A DNA stretch of 64,000 bases, taken from assembly GCF_003097655.1 (NCBI RefSeq), contig NZ_QCZH01000002.1:124001-188000 (forward strand), read 5' to 3'. Both the position numbers and the translations under genes were made by a program. Below, in pieces: positions 1 to 7,709 of the stretch. The notes beneath the pieces were generated by a model. The model was not told where the DNA came from, did not search any database, and saw only the letters and a program-made list of their open reading frames with translations. Each line of letters opens with the position of its first letter. The first letter of the stretch is position 1. The stretch is from Flavobacterium laiguense. GTDB taxonomy: Bacteria; Bacteroidota; Bacteroidia; Flavobacteriales; Flavobacteriaceae.

Positions 1-935
1 TTCACGCTTTTCATTTTTATAAAGTTTTACAAGAAAGGAAAGTAACTGAACAAAAAATCATTGCAGGAACAGCCAACGCAAAGTTTGAAACCTTAAAAAA
101 CCAAATCGATCCGCATTTTCTTTTTAATAGCCTGAATGTGTTGAGTTCGTTGATTGAAGAGAATCCGGAGAACGCACAACGATTTACGACTTCATTGTCT
201 AAAATTTACCGCTATGTGTTGGAACAAAAAGACAAAGAACTGGTTTCGGTTGCCGAAGAGTTGTCTTTTGCCAAAACGTATATGAATTTGTTGAAAATGC
301 GTTTCGAGAACAGTTTGTTTTATGAATTGCCAGAAACAGCTATAAATCCAGAGGCCAAAGTGGTGCCGCTTTCGTTGCAGCTGTTATTAGAAAATACAGT
401 AAAGCACAATGTGGTAAGCGAACAAAAACCGTTGCACATTCGGATATTCATTGAAGGAGAATATTTGGCGGTTCAAAATGATTATCAAAAGAAAGAAGTG
501 TTGCAAAGTCGTCAAGGCGTAGGCTTGCAAAATATTGTCGATCGCTACGGAATTATTACCAACCGAAAGGTATTGATAGAGCAAAATGAACAAACGTTTA
601 CGGTTAAGATACCTATTTTAACCAAACAAATTAGTGTTATGGAAACAACTGCAAATTACAGCGAAAATAATGCGTATTACAGAGCAAAAAAGAGAGTAGA
701 ACAACTCAAAGGATTTTACGGGAACTTAATTTCCTATTGCTGTGTAATTCCGATTTTAATTTTTATCAATCTAACCTACATGCCAAAATTTCATTGGTTT
801 TGGTTCTCCGCAGCGGGTTGGGGATTTGGGTTAACGATGCATGCTTTCCAGGTATTTGGGTACGGAGCCAATTGGGAAGAAAGAAAAATAAAAGAAATAT
901 TGGATAAAGAAGACAACAAGCAAACTTGGAAATAA
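1..935 (+). CDS. LytS-type sensor histidine kinase fused to a C-terminal 2TM domain (5' partial)
   Basis: The gene enters from the left edge; the open frame runs from base 3 with no start, so the N-terminal sensor and membrane part are missing. The phospho-acceptor box reads NQIDPHFLFNSLN, with the histidine codon at 114-116, which is the hallmark of the LytS/YehU kinase family (His_kinase). An ATPase region follows, with LLLENTVKHN as N-box and RQGVGLQNIVDRYG as G-box. The kinase core ends near KIPIL. After an in-frame ATG at 639 comes a 2TM domain (KRVEQLKGFYGNLISY ... NWEERKIKE) like the three free proteins downstream. It probably phosphorylates the LytTR regulator at 2220. The signal sensed is unknown. 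Confidence 0.93.
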   Translation, partial: HAFHFYKVLQERKVTEQKIIAGTANAKFETLKNQIDPHFLFNSLNVLSSLIEENPENAQRFTTSLSKIYRYVLEQKDKELVSVAEELSFAKTYMNLLKMRFENSLFYELPETAINPEAKVVPLSLQLLLENTVKHNVVSEQKPLHIRIFIEGEYLAVQNDYQKKEVLQSRQGVGLQNIVDRYGIITNRKVLIEQNEQTFTVKIPILTKQISVMETTANYSENNAYYRAKKRVEQLKGFYGNLISYCCVIPILIFINLTYMPKFHWFWFSAAGWGFGLTMHAFQVFGYGANWEERKIKEILDKEDNKQTWK

Positions 936-937
936 TC

Positions 938-1264
938 ATGGAAATACATAGAAACGAATATCAAGAAAAAGAACTTGTTGAAATAGCAAGAAGGAAAGTA
1001 AAGAAGTTAAAAGGATTTTATATCCATGCTTTTATTTACTTAATTGGAGTACTAGTTTTTATTTTAAAAGAGTATTTTGGAGTACCATTTAATTTTTTTC
1101 CTCTAAAGCATATTAACTTTTTTGCGCTGGCAATTTGGTCGAGTATTTTTTTTATATCGGCAATTGACATGTTGATTACTTATCACTTTTTTGGAGAAAA
1201 TTGGGAAGAGCGTAAAATAAAAAGGATAATGGAAAAGGAATCTAAAAAACAAAATTGGAAATAA
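938..1264 (+). CDS. 2TM domain protein
   Basis: A protein of about 108 residues with two predicted membrane helices (around FIYLIGVLVFIL and ALAIWSSIFFISAI). They are framed by the 2TM signature: a basic amphipathic start (RRKVKKLKGFY) and the end motif NWEERKIKRIMEKE. The start is placed at the ATG at 938, two bases after the kinase stop, rather than the upstream TTG at 926, because the conserved domain begins right after this ATG. It is almost certainly co-transcribed with the kinase. The function of free 2TM proteins is not established; modulation of the neighbouring kinase is an inference from context. Confidence 0.88.
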   Translation: MEIHRNEYQEKELVEIARRKVKKLKGFYIHAFIYLIGVLVFILKEYFGVPFNFFPLKHINFFALAIWSSIFFISAIDMLITYHFFGENWEERKIKRIMEKESKKQNWK

Positions 1265-1266
1265 TC

Positions 1267-1572
1267 ATGGAAAATCAATATACAGAAGAAGATCGCTACT
1301 ATAAAGCGAGAAAAAGAGTTGAGGAAATAAAAGGTTTTTATGGGAACCTGATTTCGTATATCGTGGTAAACTGTTTTTTATTAATATTGAATTTAGTAAC
1401 ATCACCACAGTATTTATGGTTCTTTTGGCCCTTATTGGGATGGGGAATCGGAGTGCTTTTTCACGGATTGAAAGTTTTTAATTATTCACCGTTTTTTAAT
1501 AAAGAATGGGAAGAACGAAAAATTAAAGAATTTATGGAAAAAGAAGAACAGTCAAAAAATACTTGGAAATAA
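1267..1572 (+). CDS. 2TM domain protein
   Basis: A protein of about 101 residues with the same layout as its neighbours: RVEEIKGFYGNLISY, two hydrophobic stretches (YIVVNCFLLILNLV; FFWPLLGWGIGVLF) and EWEERKIKEFMEKEE. It is closer to the kinase-fused 2TM domain than to the preceding protein, since both have KGFYGNLISY and a GWG turn. The start at 1267 lies two bases after the previous stop, in the same junction sequence (TTGGAAATAATCATGGAAA) that joins kinase and first 2TM gene. This points to tandem duplication. Role unknown. Confidence 0.88.
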   Translation: MENQYTEEDRYYKARKRVEEIKGFYGNLISYIVVNCFLLILNLVTSPQYLWFFWPLLGWGIGVLFHGLKVFNYSPFFNKEWEERKIKEFMEKEEQSKNTWK

Positions 1573-1720
1573 TAATTTAGAGTTGCTAAGGAGCTAAATT
1601 CTTAAGATTCTAAGTTTAAAAAAAAAATATTTTATTCTCGATTTCGAGAAGTATTTTATCGTTTAAATCTTAGCAACTTAGTGCCTTAGTCACTTAGAGT
1701 CTAATAATAAATAAAACACA
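1573..1720. repeat. Intergenic imperfect inverted repeat between 2TM genes
   Basis: No gene is visible. The stretch is built of word-like variants of CTTAG: GTTGCTAAGGAGCTAAAT on the left, and CTTAGCAACTTAGTGCC and CTTAGTCACTTAGAG on the right, able to fold back around an A-rich centre. A related run lies at about 36835-36910 after the cco locus, suggesting a dispersed intergenic repeat family rather than a gene-specific signal. Confidence 0.5.
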
Positions 1721-2074
1721 ATGGGAAGATATAGAAAACAGTTGTTTGAAAACGTACAAGACGAAAATTTTAATCCAGACACAAGATACGAGTTGGCTTA
1801 TAAACGGGTGAAAAGAATCAAAGGGTTTTATGTACACGCTTTGGTTTATGTACTTGTAAATGGATATTCGATTATTTCGAGATTTGATTATACAGAGCAT
1901 TCTGATAACGATTTTTTTAGTTGGGAAACTTTTACGGTCGCCATCTTCTGGGGAATAGGATTGCTGGCACATGGTTTATCCGTTTTTGGCAGAAATCTAT
2001 TTTTTAATACCGATTGGGAAGAAAGAAAAATTCAGGAATTTATGGATAAAGACAAAAGCCAAAAATGGGAGTGA
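1721..2074 (+). CDS. 2TM domain protein
   Basis: A protein of 117 residues with the 2TM signature: RVKRIKGFYVHALVYVLVNG, a second hydrophobic stretch WGIGLLAHGLSVF, and DWEERKIQEFMDKD at the end. It is the most diverged free copy and is separated from the others by 148 bases of repeat. It keeps the same orientation and sits directly upstream of the LytTR regulator, so it belongs to the kinase-regulator neighbourhood. The start is the only ATG before the conserved region. Function unknown. Confidence 0.87.
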   Translation: MGRYRKQLFENVQDENFNPDTRYELAYKRVKRIKGFYVHALVYVLVNGYSIISRFDYTEHSDNDFFSWETFTVAIFWGIGLLAHGLSVFGRNLFFNTDWEERKIQEFMDKDKSQKWE

Positions 2075-2219
2075 GGACTAGTATTCAGAAGACAGTATTC
2101 AGATGGCAGAAAACAGTAATCAGGGTAAAACCTGCAATCTATAACAATCGGTAACCTGATAACTGAATACTGCTAACTGCAATCTCTATTTACTAACTTC
2201 TAATTTCTAACCTAAAAAA
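2075..2219. repeat. Word-like repetitive intergenic DNA
   Basis: Short near-identical phrases alternate here, for example AGTATTCAGAAGACAGTATT, CAGAAAACAGTAATCAG and AACTGAATACTGCTAACTGC, with fold-back potential. No open frame or clear promoter stands out. Similar phrases recur in other gaps in this window (about 22535, 27066, 36040, 52000, 53340). Confidence 0.55.
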
Positions 2220-2990
2220 ATGACCACAATAATAATAGAAGACGAAAAGCCGGCGGCAAGATTACTGCAACGTAAACTCGAAAAAATAAATATTCAAGTA
2301 GGGGTGATGCTTCATTCTGTTGAAGAAGCCTTGGATTGGTTTTCGAAAAATGAACACCCTGATTTGATCTTTTTAGACATTCAATTATCGGATGGTTTGT
2401 CCTTTGAAATTTTCGAAAAAATAGACATAAAAAGTGCTGTTGTTTTTACTACCGCTTATGATGAATATGCACTTCGCGCCTTCAAATTAAATAGCGTTGA
2501 TTACCTTTTAAAACCCATTGATGAAGATGATTTGGAAGTAGCCGTTTTGAAGTTTAAAGACCGTTTTAAGATTTCAAAAATAACGGGAAATGAATCGATG
2601 CAATTTGATTTTGAACAGATCAAAAAAATGCTTTCGAACCCTTTTGAAAAAACATTCAAAAAAAGATATACCGTCAAAATAGGGCAGCATCTTAAAGTGA
2701 TTTCAACCGATGAAATTGAATGTTTTTTTAGTGAAAATAAAGGTACTTATATTCATACTTTCGATAATAGAAATTATTTAATGGATAGTACTTTGGAACT
2801 TTTAGAGCAAGAATTAGACACTGCCGCTTTTTATCGAATCAGTAGAAAATTCATTATTTCGCTCAAAGCAATAAAGGAAATTGTAATGTACAGCAACTCG
2901 AGATTGAAGATTGTTTTGCCGTCTTACAAGGAAGATGAGGTGGTTGTGAGTAGAGAAAAGGTGTCTGATTTTAAAAACTGGATAGGTTAG
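2220..2990 (+). CDS. LytTR-family response regulator
   Basis: A 256-residue cytoplasmic regulator. Residues 1 to about 115 form a receiver domain with the acidic patch E7-D8-E9, phospho-acceptor D53 (LIFLDIQ), a conserved Thr near 78 and K98 in LLKPI. Residues from about 148 to the end form a LytTR DNA-binding domain (KRYTVKIGQHLKVI ... FYRISRKFIISL). This is the usual partner of LytS-type kinases such as the one at the left edge, from which it is separated only by same-strand 2TM genes. Targets are unknown; LytTR proteins normally bind direct repeats upstream of promoters. Confidence 0.95.
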   Translation: MTTIIIEDEKPAARLLQRKLEKINIQVGVMLHSVEEALDWFSKNEHPDLIFLDIQLSDGLSFEIFEKIDIKSAVVFTTAYDEYALRAFKLNSVDYLLKPIDEDDLEVAVLKFKDRFKISKITGNESMQFDFEQIKKMLSNPFEKTFKKRYTVKIGQHLKVISTDEIECFFSENKGTYIHTFDNRNYLMDSTLELLEQELDTAAFYRISRKFIISLKAIKEIVMYSNSRLKIVLPSYKEDEVVVSREKVSDFKNWIG

Positions 2991-3082
2991 AGCTATGTCA
3001 AAATTAAAGTTTAGGTGGTTGTATTTAAAATGCTGAATTATTGAAAGTTGAGTATTTAGTATAGATTTTAATTATGGCGGTT

Positions 3083-3856
3083 TTAAGCTTTGATAAGCAC
3101 TTTTCTGATGCCAATAAGAACAAAAATAAGTGAGGTGTAAACGATAAAGAAAGGCACGATGAATTCGATGTAATGCAATGGTAGCATTACGGCAATTATC
3201 AATAATTGAAAACCCAATCCGTAAATCGAAAGTAGTGTCATAAACCAATTTGGAAATGTTTTAACCTTGTAGGCGTCTTTGTCTAAGGTGTGAATTATTT
3301 TGTCGAAAGCTCCGTAGACAATGGTGTAAATTAGGAACAAAATATCGACCCGTTTTTGATTTTCACCAGGCAAAGCGCGAGGAGATTTGTTCTCGAAAAT
3401 CTGACTGGTTTTGTCTCCGCCAACCGATTTGTTTCTCAAAATCACATAGTAGTAATTGTATAAAGTGCCTTGCAATTGTATCCCGATAAAAGCCAAAATA
3501 GTCATCCCAAAAGTTGTTTTAGATACATAACAAATGGCCATAAAAATCAAAAAATTTAGGATGATATCAAACACACTATCAAGATATCTCCCGGTATAAG
3601 AAGGTGTGTTTTTGATGCGTGCCAATTCGCCATCGGCAGCATCAATTATTGATTTTAAAACGATAAAAAAAGCGGCTAAAAAATAGTGGTTTTGTAAAAT
3701 ACAATAGATTCCAATCAAGCCTGAAATGCCAAAAAGAAGAGTGACATGAATGGGGGTAAATCGAGTATTTTTTAATTGATTGGCAAGTATTTTTGCAAGC
3801 GGTCTTCCGTAATCGGATAAGTCAATGAATTTATCGGGAGCAGCAAGTTTAGACAT
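3083..3856 (-). CDS. CDP-alcohol phosphatidyltransferase family membrane protein
   Basis: An integral membrane enzyme of 257 residues. The family signature D-x2-DG-x2-AR-x8-G-x3-D-x3-D is complete: DAADGELAR followed by GRYLDSVFD. It places a phosphatidyl group from a CDP-activated lipid onto an alcohol, forming a phospholipid, with two metal ions bound by the aspartates. Several hydrophobic helices surround the motif. The start is taken at the ATG at 3856 rather than the TTG ten codons earlier. The alcohol substrate cannot be told from sequence. The gene stands alone, convergent with the LytTR regulator. Confidence 0.88.
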   Translation of the reverse strand: MSKLAAPDKFIDLSDYGRPLAKILANQLKNTRFTPIHVTLLFGISGLIGIYCILQNHYFLAAFFIVLKSIIDAADGELARIKNTPSYTGRYLDSVFDIILNFLIFMAICYVSKTTFGMTILAFIGIQLQGTLYNYYYVILRNKSVGGDKTSQIFENKSPRALPGENQKRVDILFLIYTIVYGAFDKIIHTLDKDAYKVKTFPNWFMTLLSIYGLGFQLLIIAVMLPLHYIEFIVPFFIVYTSLIFVLIGIRKVLIKA

Positions 3857-4016
3857 TTTAATAGGTAAAACAACAAAATGTGACAATATAGTCAGTCTAC
3901 AAAAGTAGTGCTATTTTAAGTATTTGGGTGGTAAACTGTAGTTAAAAAAAGAGAGGGTATCACTATTGTGAACAGGGTAAAAATGAATTTAAACAAAAAG
4001 CATAATAAAAAAAAGG

Positions 4017-4096
4017 AACCACATAAGTCATATAAGAACATATAAGAACTAGGAAATGAAGCTAGACTTAAATGAACTTATATGACTTATATGGTT
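4017..4096. repeat. Dispersed palindromic repeat, copy 1
   Basis: An 80-base imperfect palindrome. The 20-base arms 4017-4036 and 4077-4096 pair with a single mismatch (right arm CTTATATGACTTATATGGTT). A second copy lies at 55210-55291 and shares the right arm exactly. It lies between the 5' side of the phosphatidyltransferase gene and the 3' end of ctaA, and could fold in RNA or mark a small non-autonomous element. Confidence 0.8.
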
Positions 4097-4124
4097 TAAA
4101 TTCTATTCTTTGTTATGAAAGATG

Positions 4125-5144
4125 TTATTTACTCAGTCGATGCAAAGTGTAGGTCATTGCTGTTAAGAGGAAGAATGCGACAATTTGATGGGTTAAACCT
4201 AGCCAAAGTGGTACACTGTACAATAATGTTAAAACGCCTAGAGTAAATTGAAGAAATACAATAAATAGCAATGCATTCAATCCATTTTTTTGTTGAGCGC
4301 TAAGGTTGTATTTTTTACTTTTAAAATATAGGAATACAATCAATCCAACCACAAAATAAGCTAATGTTCGGTGAACCAATTGAACACCACTTTTTCCTTC
4401 GGTAAGATTCAAGAGCAGTGTTTTTTGCTCAATAAAGACACTGTCGTGAATGAATTGTCCATCGCTCATCATTGGCCAATGGTTGTGAATTAAACCAGCA
4501 TTTAGTCCTGCAACGAAACCTCCGTAAATGATTTGTAAAAGCAAAAATAGCAAAGCATATCGTGCAATTTTTTGTAAAGGAACAATTGCTTCTTTTTTAT
4601 CCGGATAGATTAGATCTAGCGCCACCCATAGGGTATAAGCAAAAGTTAAAAATGCAAAGGTAAGATGCAATGAAAGACGAAAATGGCTTACATCAGGATT
4701 GTCAACCAAACCGCTTTTTACCATAAACCAGCCGAAAAAACCTTGTAGCGCCCCCATTCCCAACAATACAAAGCATTTGTTTATAGTGGCTTTGTCAATT
4801 TTTTTCTTGATTAAGAAATAAAAGAACGGGATGATAAAAACCAACCCGATTATTCTCCCGATAAAACGGTGAAACCATTCCCAAAAATAGATGAACTTAT
4901 AATCTGAAAGGGTGAAATCGTTATGAATATTGATTTTTTGGTATTCTGGAAATTGTTTGTATCGTTCGAAAGCTTCTTGCCATTTGGCTTCGGTTAGCGG
5001 AGGAAACGTGTCGGTAACGAGATGCCAATCGGTCATGGATAAACCGGAATTGGTCAATCGGGTGATGCCACCCACTACAACCATTACAAACACTAAAAAG
5101 CAACCTGAAAGGAGCCAAATAATTACAGATTTATTGTTTTTCAT
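4125..5144 (-). CDS. ctaA: Heme A synthase (COX15/CtaA family)
   Basis: A 339-residue membrane protein with about eight helices that oxidises the C8 methyl of heme O to a formyl group, making heme A for aa3-type oxidases. Visible family marks are GGITRLTNSGLSM near residues 25-37, EWFHRFIGR with H92, and the heme-ligand candidates H154/H160, H258 (QLVHR) and H319 (LTHQ). The length fits the longer proteobacterial/mitochondrial type rather than short Bacillus CtaA. It is transcribed after the CCA enzyme with a small gap. Its presence implies a heme-A oxidase elsewhere in the genome, besides the cbb3 enzyme encoded in this window. Confidence 0.95.
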   Translation of the reverse strand: MKNNKSVIIWLLSGCFLVFVMVVVGGITRLTNSGLSMTDWHLVTDTFPPLTEAKWQEAFERYKQFPEYQKINIHNDFTLSDYKFIYFWEWFHRFIGRIIGLVFIIPFFYFLIKKKIDKATINKCFVLLGMGALQGFFGWFMVKSGLVDNPDVSHFRLSLHLTFAFLTFAYTLWVALDLIYPDKKEAIVPLQKIARYALLFLLLQIIYGGFVAGLNAGLIHNHWPMMSDGQFIHDSVFIEQKTLLLNLTEGKSGVQLVHRTLAYFVVGLIVFLYFKSKKYNLSAQQKNGLNALLFIVFLQFTLGVLTLLYSVPLWLGLTHQIVAFFLLTAMTYTLHRLSK

Positions 5145-5167
5145 TATTATAATCTTTTCAGATATTC

Positions 5168-6583
5168 TTAAACTTTTTTCAAGCCTAATTTTTCTCCACG
5201 TTTTAATACAAAATCATAAGCCGCTTGATACTCATTCGGGATTTCGCCCTCTAAAATAGCTTCTTTCACGGCTTCTTTTAGCATTCCAATTTCACGGGAA
5301 GGTTTCAAATTGAAAATTTCCATAATCTCTTCTCCAGAAATAGGCGGTTGAAAATTACGAACATTATCGCGTTCTTCCACTTCCACGATTTTCTTGCGAA
5401 CAATTTCAAAATTACTATGGTATTTCTTGAATTTATTGGGGTTTTTGGTAGTGATATCGGCTTCACAGAGTGTCATTAAATTTTCTACATCTTCGCCAGC
5501 ATCAAAAACCAAACGGCGTACTGCCGAGTCAGTAACGATGTCTTGCGCCAAAACAATAGGTCGAGAACTCATGATAACCATTTTTTGCACAAACTTCATT
5601 TTGTGGTTTAATGGCATGTGTAAGCGTTCGAATATTTTTTTTGCCATTTTTCCGCCAAGAAATTCATGTCCATGAAACGTCCAACCTTGTTTTTTGTTAA
5701 AGCGTTTGGTTGGTGCTTTCCCTATATCATGCAACAAAGCAGACCAACGTAACCAAACGTCATCGGTATTGGGACAAATGTTATCTACGACTTCTAAAGT
5801 ATGATAAAAATTGTTTTTATGGGTATGTCCTTCTATTTCTTCCACTTGGTTTAAAGCAGTCAATTCTGGAAGAATAATGTCTAAAAGTCCAGTTTTAAAC
5901 AATAAAAGAAATCCAATGGAAGGTTTATCGGTAGAAAGAATTTTATTCAATTCATCTACAATTCGTTCTCCAGATATGATTTTGATACGTTCGGCATTTT
6001 TGGTAATAGAGTCCAATGAATTTTGGTCTATTTCAAAACCCAATTGGGTTGCAAACCTGATTCCTCTAAGCATGCGCAAAGGGTCATCAGAATAAGTGAT
6101 GTCTGGATCTAGAGGAGTTTTTATGATTTTGCTTGCTAAGTCGGAAATACCGTTGAATGGATCTGAAAGTTCCCCAAAATTATGAGAGTTCAAAGATAAA
6201 GCCAATGCGTTAATCGTAAAATCTCTACGGTTTTGATCGTCTTCAAGGGTTCCGTTTTCTACAACAGGATTTCTACTGTCAAGATTATAGGATTCTTTTC
6301 GAGCACCTACAAATTCGATTTCGGTATCTTCAAAACGCAACATGGCAGTTCCATAGGTTTTGAAAACTTGAACTTTTGGTTTTTTAGGAAGTAGTTCAGA
6401 GACTTTTAATGCCAATTCGATACCACTACCAACGGCAACAACATCAATGTCTTTTTTGAAATCTCTGTTTAAAAGTAAGTCACGTACAAAACCGCCAATC
6501 ACATAACTTTCGATATTAAGTTCCTGGGATGCTTGCGAAATGACTTCGAATATTTTATTGTTTAAGGCTTCTTTGTAATTCAT
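5168..6583 (-). CDS. CCA tRNA nucleotidyltransferase / poly(A) polymerase family with HD domain
   Basis: A 471-residue enzyme that adds or repairs the 3' CCA of tRNAs. The class II nucleotidyltransferase head shows GGFVRDLLLNR (from residue 30) and the metal-binding pair D45/D47 in KKDIDVV, followed by RRDFTINALA and the nucleotide-binding DDPLRMLRGIRFA. A C-terminal HD domain is present (LLHDIGKAPTKR), which in this family often has phosphohydrolase activity. The start is the ATG at 6583; the longer frame begins with a TTG lying inside an inverted repeat. Upstream lies the GxxExxY cassette that separates it from the Sua5 gene. Confidence 0.93.
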   Translation of the reverse strand: MNYKEALNNKIFEVISQASQELNIESYVIGGFVRDLLLNRDFKKDIDVVAVGSGIELALKVSELLPKKPKVQVFKTYGTAMLRFEDTEIEFVGARKESYNLDSRNPVVENGTLEDDQNRRDFTINALALSLNSHNFGELSDPFNGISDLASKIIKTPLDPDITYSDDPLRMLRGIRFATQLGFEIDQNSLDSITKNAERIKIISGERIVDELNKILSTDKPSIGFLLLFKTGLLDIILPELTALNQVEEIEGHTHKNNFYHTLEVVDNICPNTDDVWLRWSALLHDIGKAPTKRFNKKQGWTFHGHEFLGGKMAKKIFERLHMPLNHKMKFVQKMVIMSSRPIVLAQDIVTDSAVRRLVFDAGEDVENLMTLCEADITTKNPNKFKKYHSNFEIVRKKIVEVEERDNVRNFQPPISGEEIMEIFNLKPSREIGMLKEAVKEAILEGEIPNEYQAAYDFVLKRGEKLGLKKV

Positions 6584-6591
6584 TTTTTTTA

Positions 6592-6613
6592 ACCGCAAAT
6601 TCGCAAATTATTT
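6592..6613. repeat. Left arm of inverted repeat flanking the GxxExxY gene
   Basis: This 22-base arm (starts ACCGCAAATTCGCAAATTA) is the exact reverse complement of 7000-7021. The two arms enclose only the GxxExxY gene, and the gene's stop codon lies inside this arm. Confidence 0.9.
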
Positions 6614-6991
6614 TTTTGATTTTACTATACGTTTATATTCTAATGATATTAGATTAAAATTGGCTAGAATTGCTAATTCATTTCTAGATATTTTTAAGTA
6701 GTTTAGGCATTGATTGTAATGACTATTGTTGAAGCAATCAACCGTTTTTATTTCAAGGATTATTTTATCGTAAACTACAAAGTCCGCGTAAAATTTATGT
6801 TTTAATGTTGTGTTTTTATAACTTACAGTAAACTCTTTCTCTCTTTCAAATGGAATATTGAGTTGAGTAAATTCATATTCTAATGCATCTTTATATACAA
6901 TTTCAGAAAATCCTTTTCCTAGATTTTTATGTACTTCATAAAGAACCCCTACAATAGCATAGCTTTCCTCTTTGTGTAAGTAGTCTTCCAT
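6608..6991 (-). CDS. GxxExxY family protein, PD-(D/E)xK-like
   Basis: A 127-residue protein with the family-defining motif G27-x2-E30-x2-Y33 (GFSEIVY). A restriction-endonuclease-like core follows: D70 in YADFVV, then E80-I-K82 in IILEIKT. The motif arrangement resembles the PDDEXK_3 nuclease superfamily, but no activity is established for this family as far as I know. The gene sits alone between the Sua5 and CCA genes, which otherwise lie in the same direction. It is closely bracketed by a perfect 22-bp inverted repeat; its stop codon overlaps the left arm. This suggests a compact mobile or inserted cassette. Confidence 0.85.
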   Translation of the reverse strand: MEDYLHKEESYAIVGVLYEVHKNLGKGFSEIVYKDALEYEFTQLNIPFEREKEFTVSYKNTTLKHKFYADFVVYDKIILEIKTVDCFNNSHYNQCLNYLKISRNELAILANFNLISLEYKRIVKSKK

Positions 6992-6999
6992 AAATTTTT

Positions 7000-7021
7000 A
7001 AATAATTTGCGAATTTGCGGT
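7000..7021. repeat. Right arm of inverted repeat flanking the GxxExxY gene
   Basis: Exact reverse complement of 6592-6613 (22 of 22 bases). It lies 8 bases upstream of the GxxExxY start codon and 5 bases beyond the 3' end of the Sua5 gene. Confidence 0.9.
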
Positions 7022-7026
7022 AAACT

Positions 7027-7593
7027 CTATTTTCTTATCACTTTTACCTGTGAATCATTAGTTAATTTGATTATTGTAGAAGGTTTTCCTCCAATTTTAT
7101 CGTGGTGCAAATTTACAACATAGTCTACGCCTTTTATAATTTCGGGGCTAATTTCTTTGAAACTTTTTGGAGTAGGTTGACCGGAGATATTGGCCGAAGT
7201 AGAGACTAATGGTTTTTTCATACGCTCCATTAATTTAAAGCAAAAAGGCTCTTTGACAACGCGAATCCCCAAGGTATTATCGGGTGCGATAATATTGGGA
7301 GCTACATTTCGAGGTTTGTCTAGAATTAAAGTCGTAGGATTTTCGGAAAAATCCATTATTTGCCAAGCCACTTCAGGAATTTCATTAAATACATTGTAGA
7401 TCATTTTCTCGCCATTCATCAGGCAGATCATACTTTGGGTCTCGGCTCGTTGTTTGAGTTTGTATATTTTGGCAACTGCTTCGGGATTAGTCGCGTCACA
7501 ACCAATTCCCCAAACGGTATCTGTAGGGTAAAGGATGATACCGCCTTCTTTTATAACTAAGTAAGCGTTTTGTATTTCTTGATTGATGTCCAT
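7027..7593 (-). CDS. L-threonylcarbamoyladenylate synthase (Sua5/YwlC/YrdC family)
   Basis: A 188-residue single-domain YrdC protein that makes threonylcarbamoyl-AMP from threonine, bicarbonate and ATP, the first step of the t6A37 modification of ANN-decoding tRNAs. Visible marks are LYPTDTVWGIGCDA (residues 21-34), KIYKLKQRAETQSM, STSANISGQPTP (131-142) and GKPSTIIKL near the end. The length matches YrdC/YwlC without the extra Sua5 domain. With the CCA enzyme downstream on the same strand it forms a tRNA-maturation pair interrupted by the GxxExxY cassette. Confidence 0.94.
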   Translation of the reverse strand: MDINQEIQNAYLVIKEGGIILYPTDTVWGIGCDATNPEAVAKIYKLKQRAETQSMICLMNGEKMIYNVFNEIPEVAWQIMDFSENPTTLILDKPRNVAPNIIAPDNTLGIRVVKEPFCFKLMERMKKPLVSTSANISGQPTPKSFKEISPEIIKGVDYVVNLHHDKIGGKPSTIIKLTNDSQVKVIRK

Positions 7594-7709
7594 TGTTATT
7601 TTTTATATGCTACAAAGATATTTATTTGAGGTCATTAAAATAGTCAATCAGATTAAAATAAAGTAGAAGAAAATGGGACTCTATTGTGATTTAACATGAC
7701 GAGAAAATT

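Noticed and set aside
1694..1972. 92-codon minus-strand frame opposite the last free 2TM gene
   Set aside because: The plus-strand frame carries the conserved 2TM motifs; the antisense frame shows no domain pattern.
4930..5259. 109-codon open frame opposite the ctaA/CCA-enzyme boundary
   Set aside because: It overlaps two well-supported genes on the other strand and has no recognisable domain or start context.
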